NCBI GenBank assembly: GCA_943912335.1
Contig: CALTUD010000001.1
Coordinates: forward strand, 62,001-126,000
Length of the DNA: 64,000 nucleotides
Direction: 5' to 3'
Source: an uncultured Acetobacteraceae bacterium
GTDB taxonomy: Bacteria > Pseudomonadota > Alphaproteobacteria > Acetobacterales > Acetobacteraceae
The first letter of the stretch is position 1. Each line of letters opens with the position of its first letter. The notes under the pieces were generated by a model that ran no database searches, was not told the origin of the DNA, and worked only from the letters and a program-made list of their open reading frames with translations. A program made the translations under genes and the position numbers. Positions 34,098 through 43,155 of this stretch are shown piece after piece.

Positions 34098-36461
34098 ATG
34101 ACCGCGCGCCTCCCGACCCTGCTGCTCCTCGCCGGAACCGCCCTCGGCTCGCAGGGCTTCCTGTCCGCAACGGCCCTGGCACAGACGTCGGAGTCTCAGA
34201 CCACCTCGACCAGCGTGGACAAGAACGGCACCGAGGAGGTGCGCGTGACCGGCACCGCCGGGCATCGCAGCGCCGACGGCGTGACCGGGCTGCAACCGGG
34301 CGGCGGCCTGATCAAGGTGCAGACTGCGCCGAAATCGGTCAGCACGGTGAGCAACGACTACATCCAGAAGCAGGCGCCGGCGACCAGCCCGTTCATGCTG
34401 GTGCAGCTTCTGCCGGGCGCGGTGGTGTCGGAAGTGGATCCGTGGGGGCTCAGCGGCGGCTCGATCGCCCTGCGCGGTCTGGACCAGACCGAGATGGCCT
34501 TTATCTGGGAAGGCATGCCGATCTCCGATGTCGGCGTCTACACGACCTACCCGTCCGAATTCGCCGATGGCGAGAACATGAGCGAGCTGTCCCTGCAGCA
34601 GGGCTCCTCCAACATCGACACGCCGACCATCAACGGATCGGGCGGCCTGTTCACCTTCCACGACCGCGATCCGTCGCAGCACATGGGCGGGTTGTTCGAT
34701 TACGGCTACGGTTCCTACAAATACAATCGCGAATTCGGCCGCTTCGATACGGGCGAGATCGGCAACACCGGCATCCGCGCCTTCATCTCCGCCTCCTACC
34801 AGCACGATCGCGCCTGGCGCGGCTCGGGCGTCGACAACAAGACGCATATGGACTGGAAATTCCTGAAGGAATGGGGCAACGGCAATCGCGTCGCCCTGGC
34901 CGGCGCGTATCAGTATGCGATCCAGAACAGCTATCCCAACCCGACCCTGGCGCAATGGGACCAGTATGGCCGCTCGTTCAATTTCGACGGCACCTACAGC
35001 TATGGCGACCTGAACTACTGGAAGCTGAACCGCAATCCGTACCATAATTTCGAGATGTCGGCGCCGTCGCACTTCAATCTCGGACGCGGCGTGACGGTCG
35101 ATTTCACGCCCTATATGTGGCATGGCTACGGAAACGGCACGATCGCGCTGCCGGTCTATAACGGCGTCAATTTCCTCGGCGCGCAGGCGGTGAATCTGTC
35201 GGTTCCGGGCGGCGATTCCGAAAACGGTGCACCGTTCCTCTACGCCTTCATCGACGACCAGTACCGCTCCGGCTTCAACAGCACGGTGAAATACCGCTCC
35301 GGCATCAACACGGTCTATGCCGGCTGGTGGTTCGATTACTCCAACGACCACGATTACTACACCTACAGCCCGGTCGGGCAGAACGGCGAACCCGTCAGCG
35401 TCTGGGGCGATCGCGGTATCCTGCGCGACACGGACGGCACACCGTTCCTGGGCCGCAACGACGACACCAAGACCACCATCCACGCGCTGTATCTCGGCGA
35501 TCAGCTTTCCCTGCTCGGTGACAGGTTGAAACTCGATGCCGGCTTCAAGGAAGCCATCATCAACCGCGACGGCACCAATTATCTGCCCGGCCCGCAATAC
35601 AAGGCGGTGCTGAACGATTCGCAGCCGCTGCCGGCGATCTCGGCGCATTACCAGGTCAACGAAAAGAACCAGATCTTCGCCAGCGTCTCGACCAATTTCC
35701 GCTCGCCGGTGAACACGACGCTCTACAACACCTATTCCTATCTCGACGGGTCGGTGGCGAATATCGGCTCCACGGACGTGCGCGACGAGTATTCGATCTC
35801 GGAGGAGCTCGGCTATCGCTATACCGGCACGGAGCTGGTCGCATCCGTGTCCTATTTCCACTACAACTTCACCAACCGGCAGATCGCCACCGCCGTCGCC
35901 GGTACCAACGGCGCCGTCACCACCAGCATCAATGCCGGCGGCCAGACCTCGGACGGCATCAACGCCGAACTCGGCACGCGGCCGTTCTTCCATTTCCGGC
36001 CCTACGTCGCCGCACAGTATCTGCACACGAGCATCGACAACAACATCGCCGTTGGCGGCGACGATTTGCCGACCAGAGGCAAGGATGCCGTGCGCTCGCC
36101 GCATTTCGTCGGTTCCGTCGGCATCGATTGGGACAACGGCCGGTTCTTCTGGAACTGGAACATGCGCTATATCGGCAAGCAGTATTCAACCTTCATGAAC
36201 GACGAAGCGATCCCGGCCTATTACGAGATGGGCGGCACCGTCGGTCTGCGCCTGCCCGATATCGGTCGCGCCAAATCGCCGACGCTCCAGCTCAATCTGG
36301 TCAACCTGACCGACAACCACTTCCTCAGCGGCATCAACTCGGTCTCCACCAATGCGCTGAACACGGTGGGCAAGTTCGGCACCGTCATCGACGGCACGGC
36401 ACCGAACTACAATGTCGGCGAAGGCTTCGCCGCCATCGCCACGGTCAAGGTCGGGTTCTGA
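34098..36461 (+). CDS. TonB-dependent receptor
   Basis: A 787-residue outer-membrane receptor. Residues 1-29 are a signal peptide (LPTLLLLAGTALGSQGFLSA, cleavage after ALAQ). The plug covers about 55-190, with VQLLPGAVVSEVDPWG, GGSIALRGLDQTEMAFIWEG and MPISDVGVYTTYP; the barrel carries alternating aromatic strands and ends in VKVGF with terminal Phe. A Ton box is not obvious; EEVRVTG is the best candidate. No heme or siderophore signature was recognised. Its stop and the stop of the oxidoreductase gene touch tail to tail at 36461/36462. The substrate is unknown; a siderophore reductase lies 1.5 kb away on the other strand, so iron is a weak guess. Confidence 0.9.
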   Translation: MTARLPTLLLLAGTALGSQGFLSATALAQTSESQTTSTSVDKNGTEEVRVTGTAGHRSADGVTGLQPGGGLIKVQTAPKSVSTVSNDYIQKQAPATSPFMLVQLLPGAVVSEVDPWGLSGGSIALRGLDQTEMAFIWEGMPISDVGVYTTYPSEFADGENMSELSLQQGSSNIDTPTINGSGGLFTFHDRDPSQHMGGLFDYGYGSYKYNREFGRFDTGEIGNTGIRAFISASYQHDRAWRGSGVDNKTHMDWKFLKEWGNGNRVALAGAYQYAIQNSYPNPTLAQWDQYGRSFNFDGTYSYGDLNYWKLNRNPYHNFEMSAPSHFNLGRGVTVDFTPYMWHGYGNGTIALPVYNGVNFLGAQAVNLSVPGGDSENGAPFLYAFIDDQYRSGFNSTVKYRSGINTVYAGWWFDYSNDHDYYTYSPVGQNGEPVSVWGDRGILRDTDGTPFLGRNDDTKTTIHALYLGDQLSLLGDRLKLDAGFKEAIINRDGTNYLPGPQYKAVLNDSQPLPAISAHYQVNEKNQIFASVSTNFRSPVNTTLYNTYSYLDGSVANIGSTDVRDEYSISEELGYRYTGTELVASVSYFHYNFTNRQIATAVAGTNGAVTTSINAGGQTSDGINAELGTRPFFHFRPYVAAQYLHTSIDNNIAVGGDDLPTRGKDAVRSPHFVGSVGIDWDNGRFFWNWNMRYIGKQYSTFMNDEAIPAYYEMGGTVGLRLPDIGRAKSPTLQLNLVNLTDNHFLSGINSVSTNALNTVGKFGTVIDGTAPNYNVGEGFAAIATVKVGF

Positions 36462-37406
36462 TCACACGGCGAACACGATCCGGGCGTCGTTTTCCGGCGA
36501 CGTCCACGCCGTGTTCACCTCGGCCAGCGGCACGACGCGATGCCGCACGCTCAGCTTTGCCGCCAGGGACGCAGCGAACACGCCGCCGATACCCGCCACC
36601 AGACGCGGCAGCGACACGCTGCCGAGCCCGCTGCCCATCACGCTGATCGGGCGCGAACGCAGGGCCGCCGCCGGTAGAACCAACTCCGGCCCGGTCAACG
36701 AGCCGATCTGCACGAAACGCAGTTCGCGATCCGGTTTCTGCGTTTTCGCCGCCGCCATCAGCAGCCCCTTCGCGCTGTCGCCGCACAGGTAATCGAGCAC
36801 CACGTCGACGCCCGCCTCGAAAATCGGCCGGCAGGCAGCGTCGAACGCGTCCGGATCGGCGTCCAGAACCAGGATCGCATCCGCACCGAGCGCTTGCAGC
36901 TTCTCCTTGTTGCGCCCGGTAGCGATCACACGCGACGCGCCGAGATGCCGCGCGATGCCGATCGCCAGCCGTCCCGATGCACCGGTGGCGCCGTTGACCA
37001 GCACGGTCTCGCCCCTGACCAGCCTCGCCCGTTCCGTCAGCGCCGCCCAGGACGACATGCCGGGATTGGCGAGCGCCGCCGCTTCTGCGGGGTCCAGCCC
37101 GTCCGGCAGCGCGACGCAGTGCGTCCGGTCCGCCACGCTCCGCTCCGCCATCGCGCCGAACGGCGCGCGCGGCAGCACGAAATACACGCGCTGCCCGTCG
37201 GAAAGGCGCCCGACCCCGTCCACGCCCGGCACGAACGGCACCGGCGTCCGGTCGCTGTAGTGCCGTCCGGAGGCGCGCCCGCGCGTGAGCTGGCTCAAGG
37301 CGGCGAACTCGACCGCGATCAGGTGCTCGGATGCGGTCGGCTCGGGCTGCGGGAACACGCCCAGAACGGGGGCCTCACCCAATGTCTCGACAAGGGCTGC
37401 TTTCAT
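36462..37406 (-). CDS. Zinc-type alcohol dehydrogenase-like quinone oxidoreductase
   Basis: A 314-residue MDR-superfamily oxidoreductase. It has the N-terminal GroES-like barrel (KAALVETLGEAPVLGVFP, later FVPGVDGVGRLSDGQ) and a Rossmann domain with VLVNGATGASGRLAIGIARHLGA, then VIATGRNKEKLQALGADAI. It lacks the Cys/His zinc ligands of the metal branch, so it belongs to the zinc-free quinone reductase/enoyl reductase group, probably NADPH-linked. AAGGA lies close before ATG 37406. It is divergent from the MarR gene and preceded by a palindromic operator, so it is the likely target of that repressor. Confidence 0.88.
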   Translation of the reverse strand: MKAALVETLGEAPVLGVFPQPEPTASEHLIAVEFAALSQLTRGRASGRHYSDRTPVPFVPGVDGVGRLSDGQRVYFVLPRAPFGAMAERSVADRTHCVALPDGLDPAEAAALANPGMSSWAALTERARLVRGETVLVNGATGASGRLAIGIARHLGASRVIATGRNKEKLQALGADAILVLDADPDAFDAACRPIFEAGVDVVLDYLCGDSAKGLLMAAAKTQKPDRELRFVQIGSLTGPELVLPAAALRSRPISVMGSGLGSVSLPRLVAGIGGVFAASLAAKLSVRHRVVPLAEVNTAWTSPENDARIVFAV

Positions 37407-37420
37407 GGTTCGTCCTTTCG

Positions 37421-37435
37421 TGTGCATAATGCACA
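37421..37435. promoter_or_regulatory. MarR operator copy 1
   Basis: A perfect inverted repeat TGTGCATAATGCACA (7-bp arms, one central base) lies 15 bp upstream of the oxidoreductase start. Its position between a MarR gene and a divergent target and the second copy at 37468 support it as the repressor binding site. Confidence 0.75.
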
Positions 37436-37467
37436 CATAAAGGCCGCCGCGAAGGAACGTCAACTCC

Positions 37468-37480
37468 GTGCATGATGCAC
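37468..37480. promoter_or_regulatory. MarR operator copy 2, overlapping the marR start codon
   Basis: GTGCATGATGCAC is a perfect 13-bp palindrome sharing the core TGCATnATGCA with copy 1. Its first three bases are the GTG start codon of the MarR gene. Centres of the two sites are 46 bp apart, a little over four helical turns. Confidence 0.7.
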
Positions 37481-37962
37481 ACTTTAGCGCGCAGCTTCGC
37501 GCGCTCCACGATGCGCTGCTGAGCATCGTCGCCGTGATCAACCGGCCGGAACGGGACGAGGTGCTGATGCGCGACGCCGGCATCCAGCTTGATCGTGCCC
37601 TGTTTCCCCTGCTCGTCCTCGTGGAGCGCTACGGGCCGATCGGCATCGTCGATCTGGCCGGCAGGGTCGGGCGCGACCACAGCGTGATCAGCCGGCAGGT
37701 CGGGCGGCTGATCGCGCTGGGCCTGGCCGAACACGTGCCGGATCCGTCGGACCGGCGCGTGCGCATGGCCGCGCCGACCGCACAGGGCCGCGCCATGGCG
37801 CGCGCGATCGACGCGGCGCGCGAGCGTTTCGGCCGTGCCGCCCTGGCGGAATGGTCGGACGCGGAGGTGACCCAGCTCGTGACGCTGATGAGCCGCTTCG
37901 CCGCCGCGATCTCTCAGGAATCGACCCGGCCGCCGCCATCGGACGCGCCCAGCCGCCAGTAG
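37468..37962 (+). CDS. MarR family transcriptional regulator
   Basis: A 164-residue winged-helix regulator: LFPLLVLVERYGPIGIVDLAG, recognition helix GRDHSVISRQVGRLIALG, wing AEHVPDPSDRRVRMAAPTAQG. It is probably a dimer that represses the divergent oxidoreductase and itself; two copies of the palindrome TGCATnATGCA lie in the shared region. The start is the GTG at 37468, preceded by GAAGGA, which puts the start codon inside the second operator. Its last 49 bp overlap the 3' end of the siderophore-interacting protein gene on the other strand. The inducer is unknown. Confidence 0.88.
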   Translation: MHDAHFSAQLRALHDALLSIVAVINRPERDEVLMRDAGIQLDRALFPLLVLVERYGPIGIVDLAGRVGRDHSVISRQVGRLIALGLAEHVPDPSDRRVRMAAPTAQGRAMARAIDAARERFGRAALAEWSDAEVTQLVTLMSRFAAAISQESTRPPPSDAPSRQ

Positions 37963-38672
37963 CCGGCAGCCCGGATGCGGGCGCGGTCGATGCCGCGCTC
38001 GGCGATCAGCCCGTCGCGCAGACGCCGCACCGTGTCGATCTCGGCGGCGATCCGGAACACGGCCCCAGGAGGCAGGCTGGCTTCGCGCAGTGCCCGGTCG
38101 AGCAGATCGGACTGTCCGGCCTCCACTCCGTCGCGATGCAGGAACCGGATCGTGGCGTTGCCCGGCGTCGGCAGGTAGCGCTCCTCGTCCGCGTCGGCCA
38201 CCTCGATCAAGGCGAGACAAGGCTGGCCGGGACGCAGCTCGGACAAGGCGCGGCCGATGGTGGGCAAGGCGGTCTCGTCGCCGATCAGCACCCAGGGCGT
38301 GTCGTCGTCCGGCGGCACCAGGGAGCCGCGCGGCCCGGCCACGCCGAGCAGGTCGCCCGGCGCGGCGGCGGCGGCCCAGGACGAAGCCGGACCATGCCCG
38401 TGCAGCACGAAATCCAGCGTCAGTTCCAGCCGTTCGGGGTCGAAGCGCAGCGGCGTGTAGTCGCGTCGCGGCGACGCGAACACCGCCTCAGGTTCCAAGA
38501 CCCCGGCCATCGGGAAGAACAGCTTCACGTGGTCGTCCGGCCCGAGCGACACGAACCCGGCCAGCTCCGCGCCGCCGACCACGATCCGCCGCATGCGCGG
38601 CGAGACCGGCTCGGCCGACACCACCCGCACGAGGCGGCGTCGCAACTCGTGCGAAACGCGTGTGCCGATCAT
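37914..38672 (-). CDS. Siderophore-interacting protein, ferric reductase (YqjH/ViuB type)
   Basis: A 252-residue FAD-binding protein of the SIP family, which reduces ferric siderophores with NAD(P)H or ferredoxin in the cytoplasm. The FAD motif is RRDYTPLRFDPERLELTLDFVLHGHGPASSW with Arg-x-Tyr-Thr, then GPRGSLVPPDDDTPWVLIGDETALPTIGR. The C-terminal part with AAGYWRLG matches the GYWR-type ending of the family. Its ATG overlaps the stop of the PadR gene (ATGA), so both are in one operon, regulator first. E. coli has the equivalent pair yqjH/yqjI (also called nfeF/nfeR), there divergent. Tail overlaps the MarR gene by 49 bp. Confidence 0.88.
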   Translation of the reverse strand: MIGTRVSHELRRRLVRVVSAEPVSPRMRRIVVGGAELAGFVSLGPDDHVKLFFPMAGVLEPEAVFASPRRDYTPLRFDPERLELTLDFVLHGHGPASSWAAAAAPGDLLGVAGPRGSLVPPDDDTPWVLIGDETALPTIGRALSELRPGQPCLALIEVADADEERYLPTPGNATIRFLHRDGVEAGQSDLLDRALREASLPPGAVFRIAAEIDTVRRLRDGLIAERGIDRARIRAAGYWRLGASDGGGRVDS

Positions 38673-39304
38673 GACGGCTTGCCCGCGGCGATCTCGGCGG
38701 CGGCCCGCTCCAGCACGCCGGCGATGCGTCGCAGCTCGTCCGGGGCAGCGCCGCGTGCCCGAACCAGGGCGGCCTTCAGCGCGTGGCGGGCCCGGAACAG
38801 CGCGTCCGACGCCTCCGGGTCGATATCGCCCAGCCCGGCATAGGCTTCGCGCACCCCTTCCATGCGGGCGGCGATACGGGCGAGCATCTCCAGCATGGTC
38901 GCGGCATCCGCGCGCTTGCTGTCCAAATGGGCACGGCCTTCGTCGGTCAGGGTGTAGAGCTTGCGATTGCCGTCGGGGGAAACGGCGGCGTGGCCGATCT
39001 CGTCCAGATAGGTCAGGGCCGGATACACCATGCCGGGGCTGGGCGCGTAGAATCCGCCCGATCGTTCTTCCAGCGAGCGGATCAGTTCGTAGCCATGCGC
39101 CGGACGTTCCTCCAGCAGCGCCAGAAGCAGCAATTGCAGATCGGCGGAGGTGAAGCGGCGCCCGCCGGGCATGCCGTCGCCGCCGCCCCAGAAGCCGCGG
39201 CCGCCGCCATGACGGCCACCTCCGAAGCCGCCATGTCGTCCGGGGCCGGGACCGCGCCCGGCGTGAAAGGGATAGGTGAAGGGGGAATTCGTATCTTCAA
39301 ACAT
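38669..39304 (-). CDS. PadR family regulator (YqjI/NfeR-like)
   Basis: A 211-residue PadR-type winged-helix repressor. Residues 50-120 hold the HTH and wing: ADLQLLLLALLEERPAHGYE, then PSPGMVYPALTYLDEIG and NRKLYTLTDEG; the C-terminal helices carry the dimer interface. In front is a 45-residue Gly/Arg/His tail (GRHGGFGGGRHGGGRGFWGG), which in E. coli YqjI is Cys/His-rich and binds Ni. Here it has no Cys and few His, so metal sensing is doubtful. The chosen ATG 39304 lies inside the palindrome ACATATCttacGATATGT, an autoregulatory operator; the ribosome site is weak. Confidence 0.85.
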   Translation of the reverse strand: MFEDTNSPFTYPFHAGRGPGPGRHGGFGGGRHGGGRGFWGGGDGMPGGRRFTSADLQLLLLALLEERPAHGYELIRSLEERSGGFYAPSPGMVYPALTYLDEIGHAAVSPDGNRKLYTLTDEGRAHLDSKRADAATMLEMLARIAARMEGVREAYAGLGDIDPEASDALFRARHALKAALVRARGAAPDELRRIAGVLERAAAEIAAGKPS

Positions 39305-39318
39305 ATCTTACGATATGT
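39301..39318. promoter_or_regulatory. PadR operator on the start codon
   Basis: ACATATCTTACGATATGT is a perfect inverted repeat with 7-bp arms and a 4-base spacer. It covers the ATG of the PadR gene at 39302-39304. Palindromes with AT-rich halves like this are typical PadR-family binding sites, so autoregulation of the operon is likely. Confidence 0.75.
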
Positions 39319-39370
39319 CTCACGATCGGTGGATTGCAAGAGCGGATTTCGAAGGCCGGGCTCGAAAACG

Positions 39371-39415
39371 AAAAAGGGCCGGAACCGCGTGGCCTGAGCC
39401 ACGCCGTTCCGGCCC
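39371..39415 (-). terminator. Intrinsic terminator of the amino-acid permease gene
   Basis: On the minus strand a long stem (GGGCCGGAAC and GCGTGGC, each repeated in inverse, with a 4-base loop CTCA) is followed by TTTTTCG. It starts 16 bp past the permease stop and separates it from the PadR operon. Confidence 0.9.
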
Positions 39416-39431
39416 GGATCGGCGGAGGCCG

Positions 39432-41015
39432 TCAGGCTTCGATCAGATCCGCCACGATCGGCTCGGCGAGACCGCTGCGCACGCCCCAGAAGCAGAAACC
39501 GAGCGACACCAGACCCACGATCAACATGTCCCAGCCATAGGGCAGGATGCCGATGCCGCCGAACTGGCGGCTGCCGATCCAGCTCAGGAACGCCAGCGAC
39601 GGCAGGAAGCACAGCAGCCAGATCGAGGCGCGGAACTCGGCCATCAGCGCTTCGGCGCCGGCATTGCGACGGTAATAGCCGTAGATCGGCACGGCGGCGG
39701 CCAGAAGCACGATGATCTCGGCGGTGAGCGGCCAGCGCGCCCAATAGAGCAGCTCGGAGGCGACCACGAAGGCGACCGGGCCGAGCACGCCCAGAGCCGG
39801 GGTCCGCACGGGGCGGCGCAGGGCGGGCGCGGTGCGTCGCAGGGTCAGGGCCGCGATCGGGATCATCAGATAGGAGATCACGGTGGCGACCGACACCACC
39901 GCCGCGAGCGCGCCCCAGCCGCGGAAGAAGTAGAGAAACACGAAGGAGATCACGAGGTTGAACCACAGCGCGTTGCGCGGCGCGCCGTAGAGCGGATGGA
40001 CGCGGCCCAGAGCGACCGGCGCGGTGCCGTTGCGCTCCATGCCGACGATCATGCGCGAGGTGGAGGCCATATAGGCCGAACCGGTGCCGCTGGGCGACAG
40101 GAAGGCGTCGAAATACAGCAGGAAGGCCAGCCAGTTGAGCTGGAACGCCAGAGCGAGCTGGGCGAAGGGCGAGGAGAAGTTGATATGCGCCCAGCCGCCC
40201 GCGGACAGAAGCTGCGCCGGGTTGATCGCGCCCAGATAGGATACCTGCAGCAGCACGTAGATCACGGCGGCGATGGCGACCGAGCCCACCACCGCGAACG
40301 GAATGGAGCGGTCCGGATTGCGCGCCTCGCCGGCCAGGTTCAGCGGGCTCTGGAAGCCGTTATAGGCGAACACGATGCCCGAGGTGGCGACGGCGGTCAG
40401 CACGCCGGCGGCGCCGAACGGCATGAAACCGCCGCTGCCCGGCGTGGTGCCGGACACGTTGCCGGAATGGAATTCGGAGCAGAACAAGGCGACGCCGGTC
40501 AGCGCCGGCACCACCAGCTTGAAGATGGTGATGGCGAGATTCGACTTGGCGAAGATCTGCACGCTCCAATAGTTCAGCAGCATGTAGATCACGACCAGCA
40601 CGCCCGCGATCAGCAGGCCCGGCGTGGTCAGGCTCGAGCCGGTATAGAGCGCGTGCGCCCAGGCATAGGGCCAGGAACTCATATACTGGACGGACGCCTC
40701 GGCCTCGACGGGAATGGCGCTGACGATGGCGATCCAGTTGGCGAAGCCGGCCAGGAAGCCGACCAGCGGCCCATGCGTCGCGTTCGAGAAGCGCACCATG
40801 CCGCCGGAGACGGGAAACATGCCGCCGAGTTCGGAGGCCACCGTCGCCAGGATCAGCACCACCGCGGCGCCGATCAGCCAGGCCAGGATCGCGGCCGGAC
40901 CGGCGATGGAAGCGGCGCGCTCCGCACCGAACAGCCAGCCCGAACCGATGATCGAGCCGATCCCGGTGAACAACAGCGACCAGCCGCCGACCGAACGTTT
41001 CAAGGATGGGGGCAT
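39432..41015 (-). CDS. APC superfamily amino-acid permease
   Basis: A 527-residue, about twelve-helix permease. The first helix reads SLLFTGIGSIIGSGWLFGAE, the unwound GSIIGSGW being the substrate-binding helix of the APC fold. Further helices follow, such as LVFILATVASELGG-like segments and the conserved GIVFAYNGFQSPLNLAGEARNP with the internal NPxRSIP turn. ATG 41015 has AGGAG 12 bases upstream. It stands alone, with its own terminator downstream. The closest type is the AspT/GabP-like aspartate-family or polyamine permease; the substrate is not determinable. Confidence 0.88.
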   Translation of the reverse strand: MPPSLKRSVGGWSLLFTGIGSIIGSGWLFGAERAASIAGPAAILAWLIGAAVVLILATVASELGGMFPVSGGMVRFSNATHGPLVGFLAGFANWIAIVSAIPVEAEASVQYMSSWPYAWAHALYTGSSLTTPGLLIAGVLVVIYMLLNYWSVQIFAKSNLAITIFKLVVPALTGVALFCSEFHSGNVSGTTPGSGGFMPFGAAGVLTAVATSGIVFAYNGFQSPLNLAGEARNPDRSIPFAVVGSVAIAAVIYVLLQVSYLGAINPAQLLSAGGWAHINFSSPFAQLALAFQLNWLAFLLYFDAFLSPSGTGSAYMASTSRMIVGMERNGTAPVALGRVHPLYGAPRNALWFNLVISFVFLYFFRGWGALAAVVSVATVISYLMIPIAALTLRRTAPALRRPVRTPALGVLGPVAFVVASELLYWARWPLTAEIIVLLAAAVPIYGYYRRNAGAEALMAEFRASIWLLCFLPSLAFLSWIGSRQFGGIGILPYGWDMLIVGLVSLGFCFWGVRSGLAEPIVADLIEA

Positions 41016-41201
41016 GGGGCGCGATACTCCTGACACTGGCCGGTCGTTCTGGGCCGCGCCCTGTCGCTTTTTTTGACTTCGGCGCATGGCCGGTATGCCG
41101 TAGAAGCGGGATCATTGCCATAGCGGCAACAAAATCCCGCCCCGCGAACCGCTCCCCCGGTCCTCACGTTGCCCAGGTCCAGTGCGGGAGCGGGCAGCCC
41201 T

Positions 41202-43040
41202 ATGAACTACGAGATCGGTGCGAGCGACGGCCAGAACCATCCTTCTGGGCCGAACGATGGGTTCTGGCCGATCGGCGATTACGCGGCGCTCGGGGACGGG
41301 CGTTCGGTGGCGCTGGTGGCGCCGGACGGGTCGACCGATTGGTGGTGCGTGCCGAACCTGGATTCGCCTCCGGTGTTCGACCGTCTGCTCGACCGGAAGG
41401 GCGGCTTCTTCCAGCTCCGCCCGACCGAAGCCTTCACCGTGGAGCGCCATTATCTCACGGACAGCAATGTCCTGCGGACGGTGGTGCAGACGGAAGGGGG
41501 CGAGGCGCGGGTCACGGAATCGCTGAACAGCTCGCTCGCCGGCCGTCTGCCCTGGACCGAGTTCGCACGCCGGATCGAAGGGGTGAGCGGGCGGGTATCG
41601 TTCCGTCTCCTGGTGCGGATGGGCACGTTCTGCGGCACGGCGTCGCCCTGGCTGCAACCGAACCCGAACGGGTGCATCTTCCATGTCGGCACGTTGCTGG
41701 GGATGCTGCGTACCACCGAGAACGTCCGCATTCTTCGGGAAGAGGACGAGCTGATCGAGGCGGTGGTCGAGGTCGGCGAGGGCGAACAAGCGACGATCGC
41801 CATTCTCGCCGGAGACGACGAGCCGCTGGGCGTGCCGCCGGTCTGCGAGATCGACGGCCGCATCGACACCAGCGACGATGCGTGGCGCGAATGGGCCGAC
41901 AACCTGCATTATGACGGGCCGCATCGCGATCTGGTGCGCCGCTCTGCGCTGGCGCTGAAGCTGCTGCTGTATTCGCCGAGCGGGGCGATCGTCGCGGCGG
42001 CGACGACTTCGCTGCCGGAACGGATCGGTGGCGACAAGAACTGGGACTACCGGTTCGCCTGGATACGCGACTCCGCCTACACGGCGAACGCGTTTCTGCG
42101 TCTGGGCGCGGTGCCGGAAACCAAGGCGGCGTTCACCTGGCTGATGAAGCGGCTCGGCGATCACGGTCCGAAGGTCCTGTATTCGCTGTCGGGCGACATC
42201 GTCGGCGATCAGATCGAGCTGGACGAGGTGGAAGGCTATCGCGGTTCCAGGCCGGTGGTGATCGGCAACCAGGCGACGCATCAGCATCAGCACGGAATCT
42301 ACGGCGACATCTTCGAGACGGCGTCCCTGTTCGTGCGCTGCGGGAACATCCTCGATCAGAAAAGCGCGCGTCTGCTCGCTGAGCTTGCCGATCAATGCGC
42401 CGATCGCTGGCGGCAGAAGGATGCCGGCATGTGGGAGCTGACCGATCAGCGCCACTACACCATGAGCAAGATCTCCTGCTGGCAGGCTCTGGCACGTGCC
42501 TGCGAACTGGCGAAGGACGGTCACATTCCGGCCGATTGCCTGCCGCGCTGGACGCGCGAACGCGACCGGGTGGAAAGCTGGATCAACGAGCATTGCTGGT
42601 CGGAAGAGAAGGGCGCGTATCTGTTCTATCCAGATAGCGACAGGCTCGATGCCTCCCTAGCGCTCGCGGTGCGGTTCGGCTTCGACGGCAAGGCGCGCTG
42701 GGTCTCGACCATGCGCGCGATCCGCCGCGAACTGGGGCACGGTCCGTTCCTGTTCCGTTATTCCGGTGCGGAAAAGGAGGAAGGCACGTTCCTGGCCTGC
42801 GCGTTCTGGATGGTGGAAGCGCTGGCGACGCTCGATCTTCGCGACGAGGCCTCCGATCTGTTCGACGAGATCGTCGCCGCCATCAAGCCCAACACCGGAA
42901 CGCTCGCAGAGATGATCGATCCGAAAACTGGTGATCAGATCGGCAACACGCCGCAGGGGCTCAGCCATCTGGCGCTCGTGCACGCCGCCTGCACCATGGC
43001 CGAACAGGAATGTGCGCCGATGCAGAACTGTAACGACTGA
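41202..43040 (+). CDS. Glycoside hydrolase family 15 protein
   Basis: A 612-residue GH15 enzyme without signal peptide. It has the N-terminal beta-sandwich (FWPIGDYAALGDGRSVALVAPDGSTDWW) and the (alpha/alpha)6 catalytic barrel with GDKNWDYRFAWIRDSAYT and the second acid region GTFLACAFWMVEALA. The N-terminal motif IGDYAALGDGRSVALV and the central IRDSA pattern are those of bacterial GH15 trehalase/glucoamylase-like proteins. In bacteria these usually hydrolyse trehalose or alpha-glucan in the cytoplasm. Monocistronic between the permease and an SDR; no trehalose synthesis genes are in the window. Confidence 0.88.
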   Translation: MNYEIGASDGQNHPSGPNDGFWPIGDYAALGDGRSVALVAPDGSTDWWCVPNLDSPPVFDRLLDRKGGFFQLRPTEAFTVERHYLTDSNVLRTVVQTEGGEARVTESLNSSLAGRLPWTEFARRIEGVSGRVSFRLLVRMGTFCGTASPWLQPNPNGCIFHVGTLLGMLRTTENVRILREEDELIEAVVEVGEGEQATIAILAGDDEPLGVPPVCEIDGRIDTSDDAWREWADNLHYDGPHRDLVRRSALALKLLLYSPSGAIVAAATTSLPERIGGDKNWDYRFAWIRDSAYTANAFLRLGAVPETKAAFTWLMKRLGDHGPKVLYSLSGDIVGDQIELDEVEGYRGSRPVVIGNQATHQHQHGIYGDIFETASLFVRCGNILDQKSARLLAELADQCADRWRQKDAGMWELTDQRHYTMSKISCWQALARACELAKDGHIPADCLPRWTRERDRVESWINEHCWSEEKGAYLFYPDSDRLDASLALAVRFGFDGKARWVSTMRAIRRELGHGPFLFRYSGAEKEEGTFLACAFWMVEALATLDLRDEASDLFDEIVAAIKPNTGTLAEMIDPKTGDQIGNTPQGLSHLALVHAACTMAEQECAPMQNCND

Positions 43041-43155
43041 TCGTTTCGACCGCGTCACCCTCGCGCAATCGTGGGTGATGCTTTCGGGACGCGCTGAAAC
43101 CGCTCGCGCCCTGTGTTCTTAGAGGGGCCGCAACCGATTGAGACGAGTTTTTCCC

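Noticed and set aside
33765..36104. 779-residue minus-strand frame opposite the TonB receptor
   Set aside because: Shadow of a receptor with signal peptide, plug and barrel; product is low-complexity.
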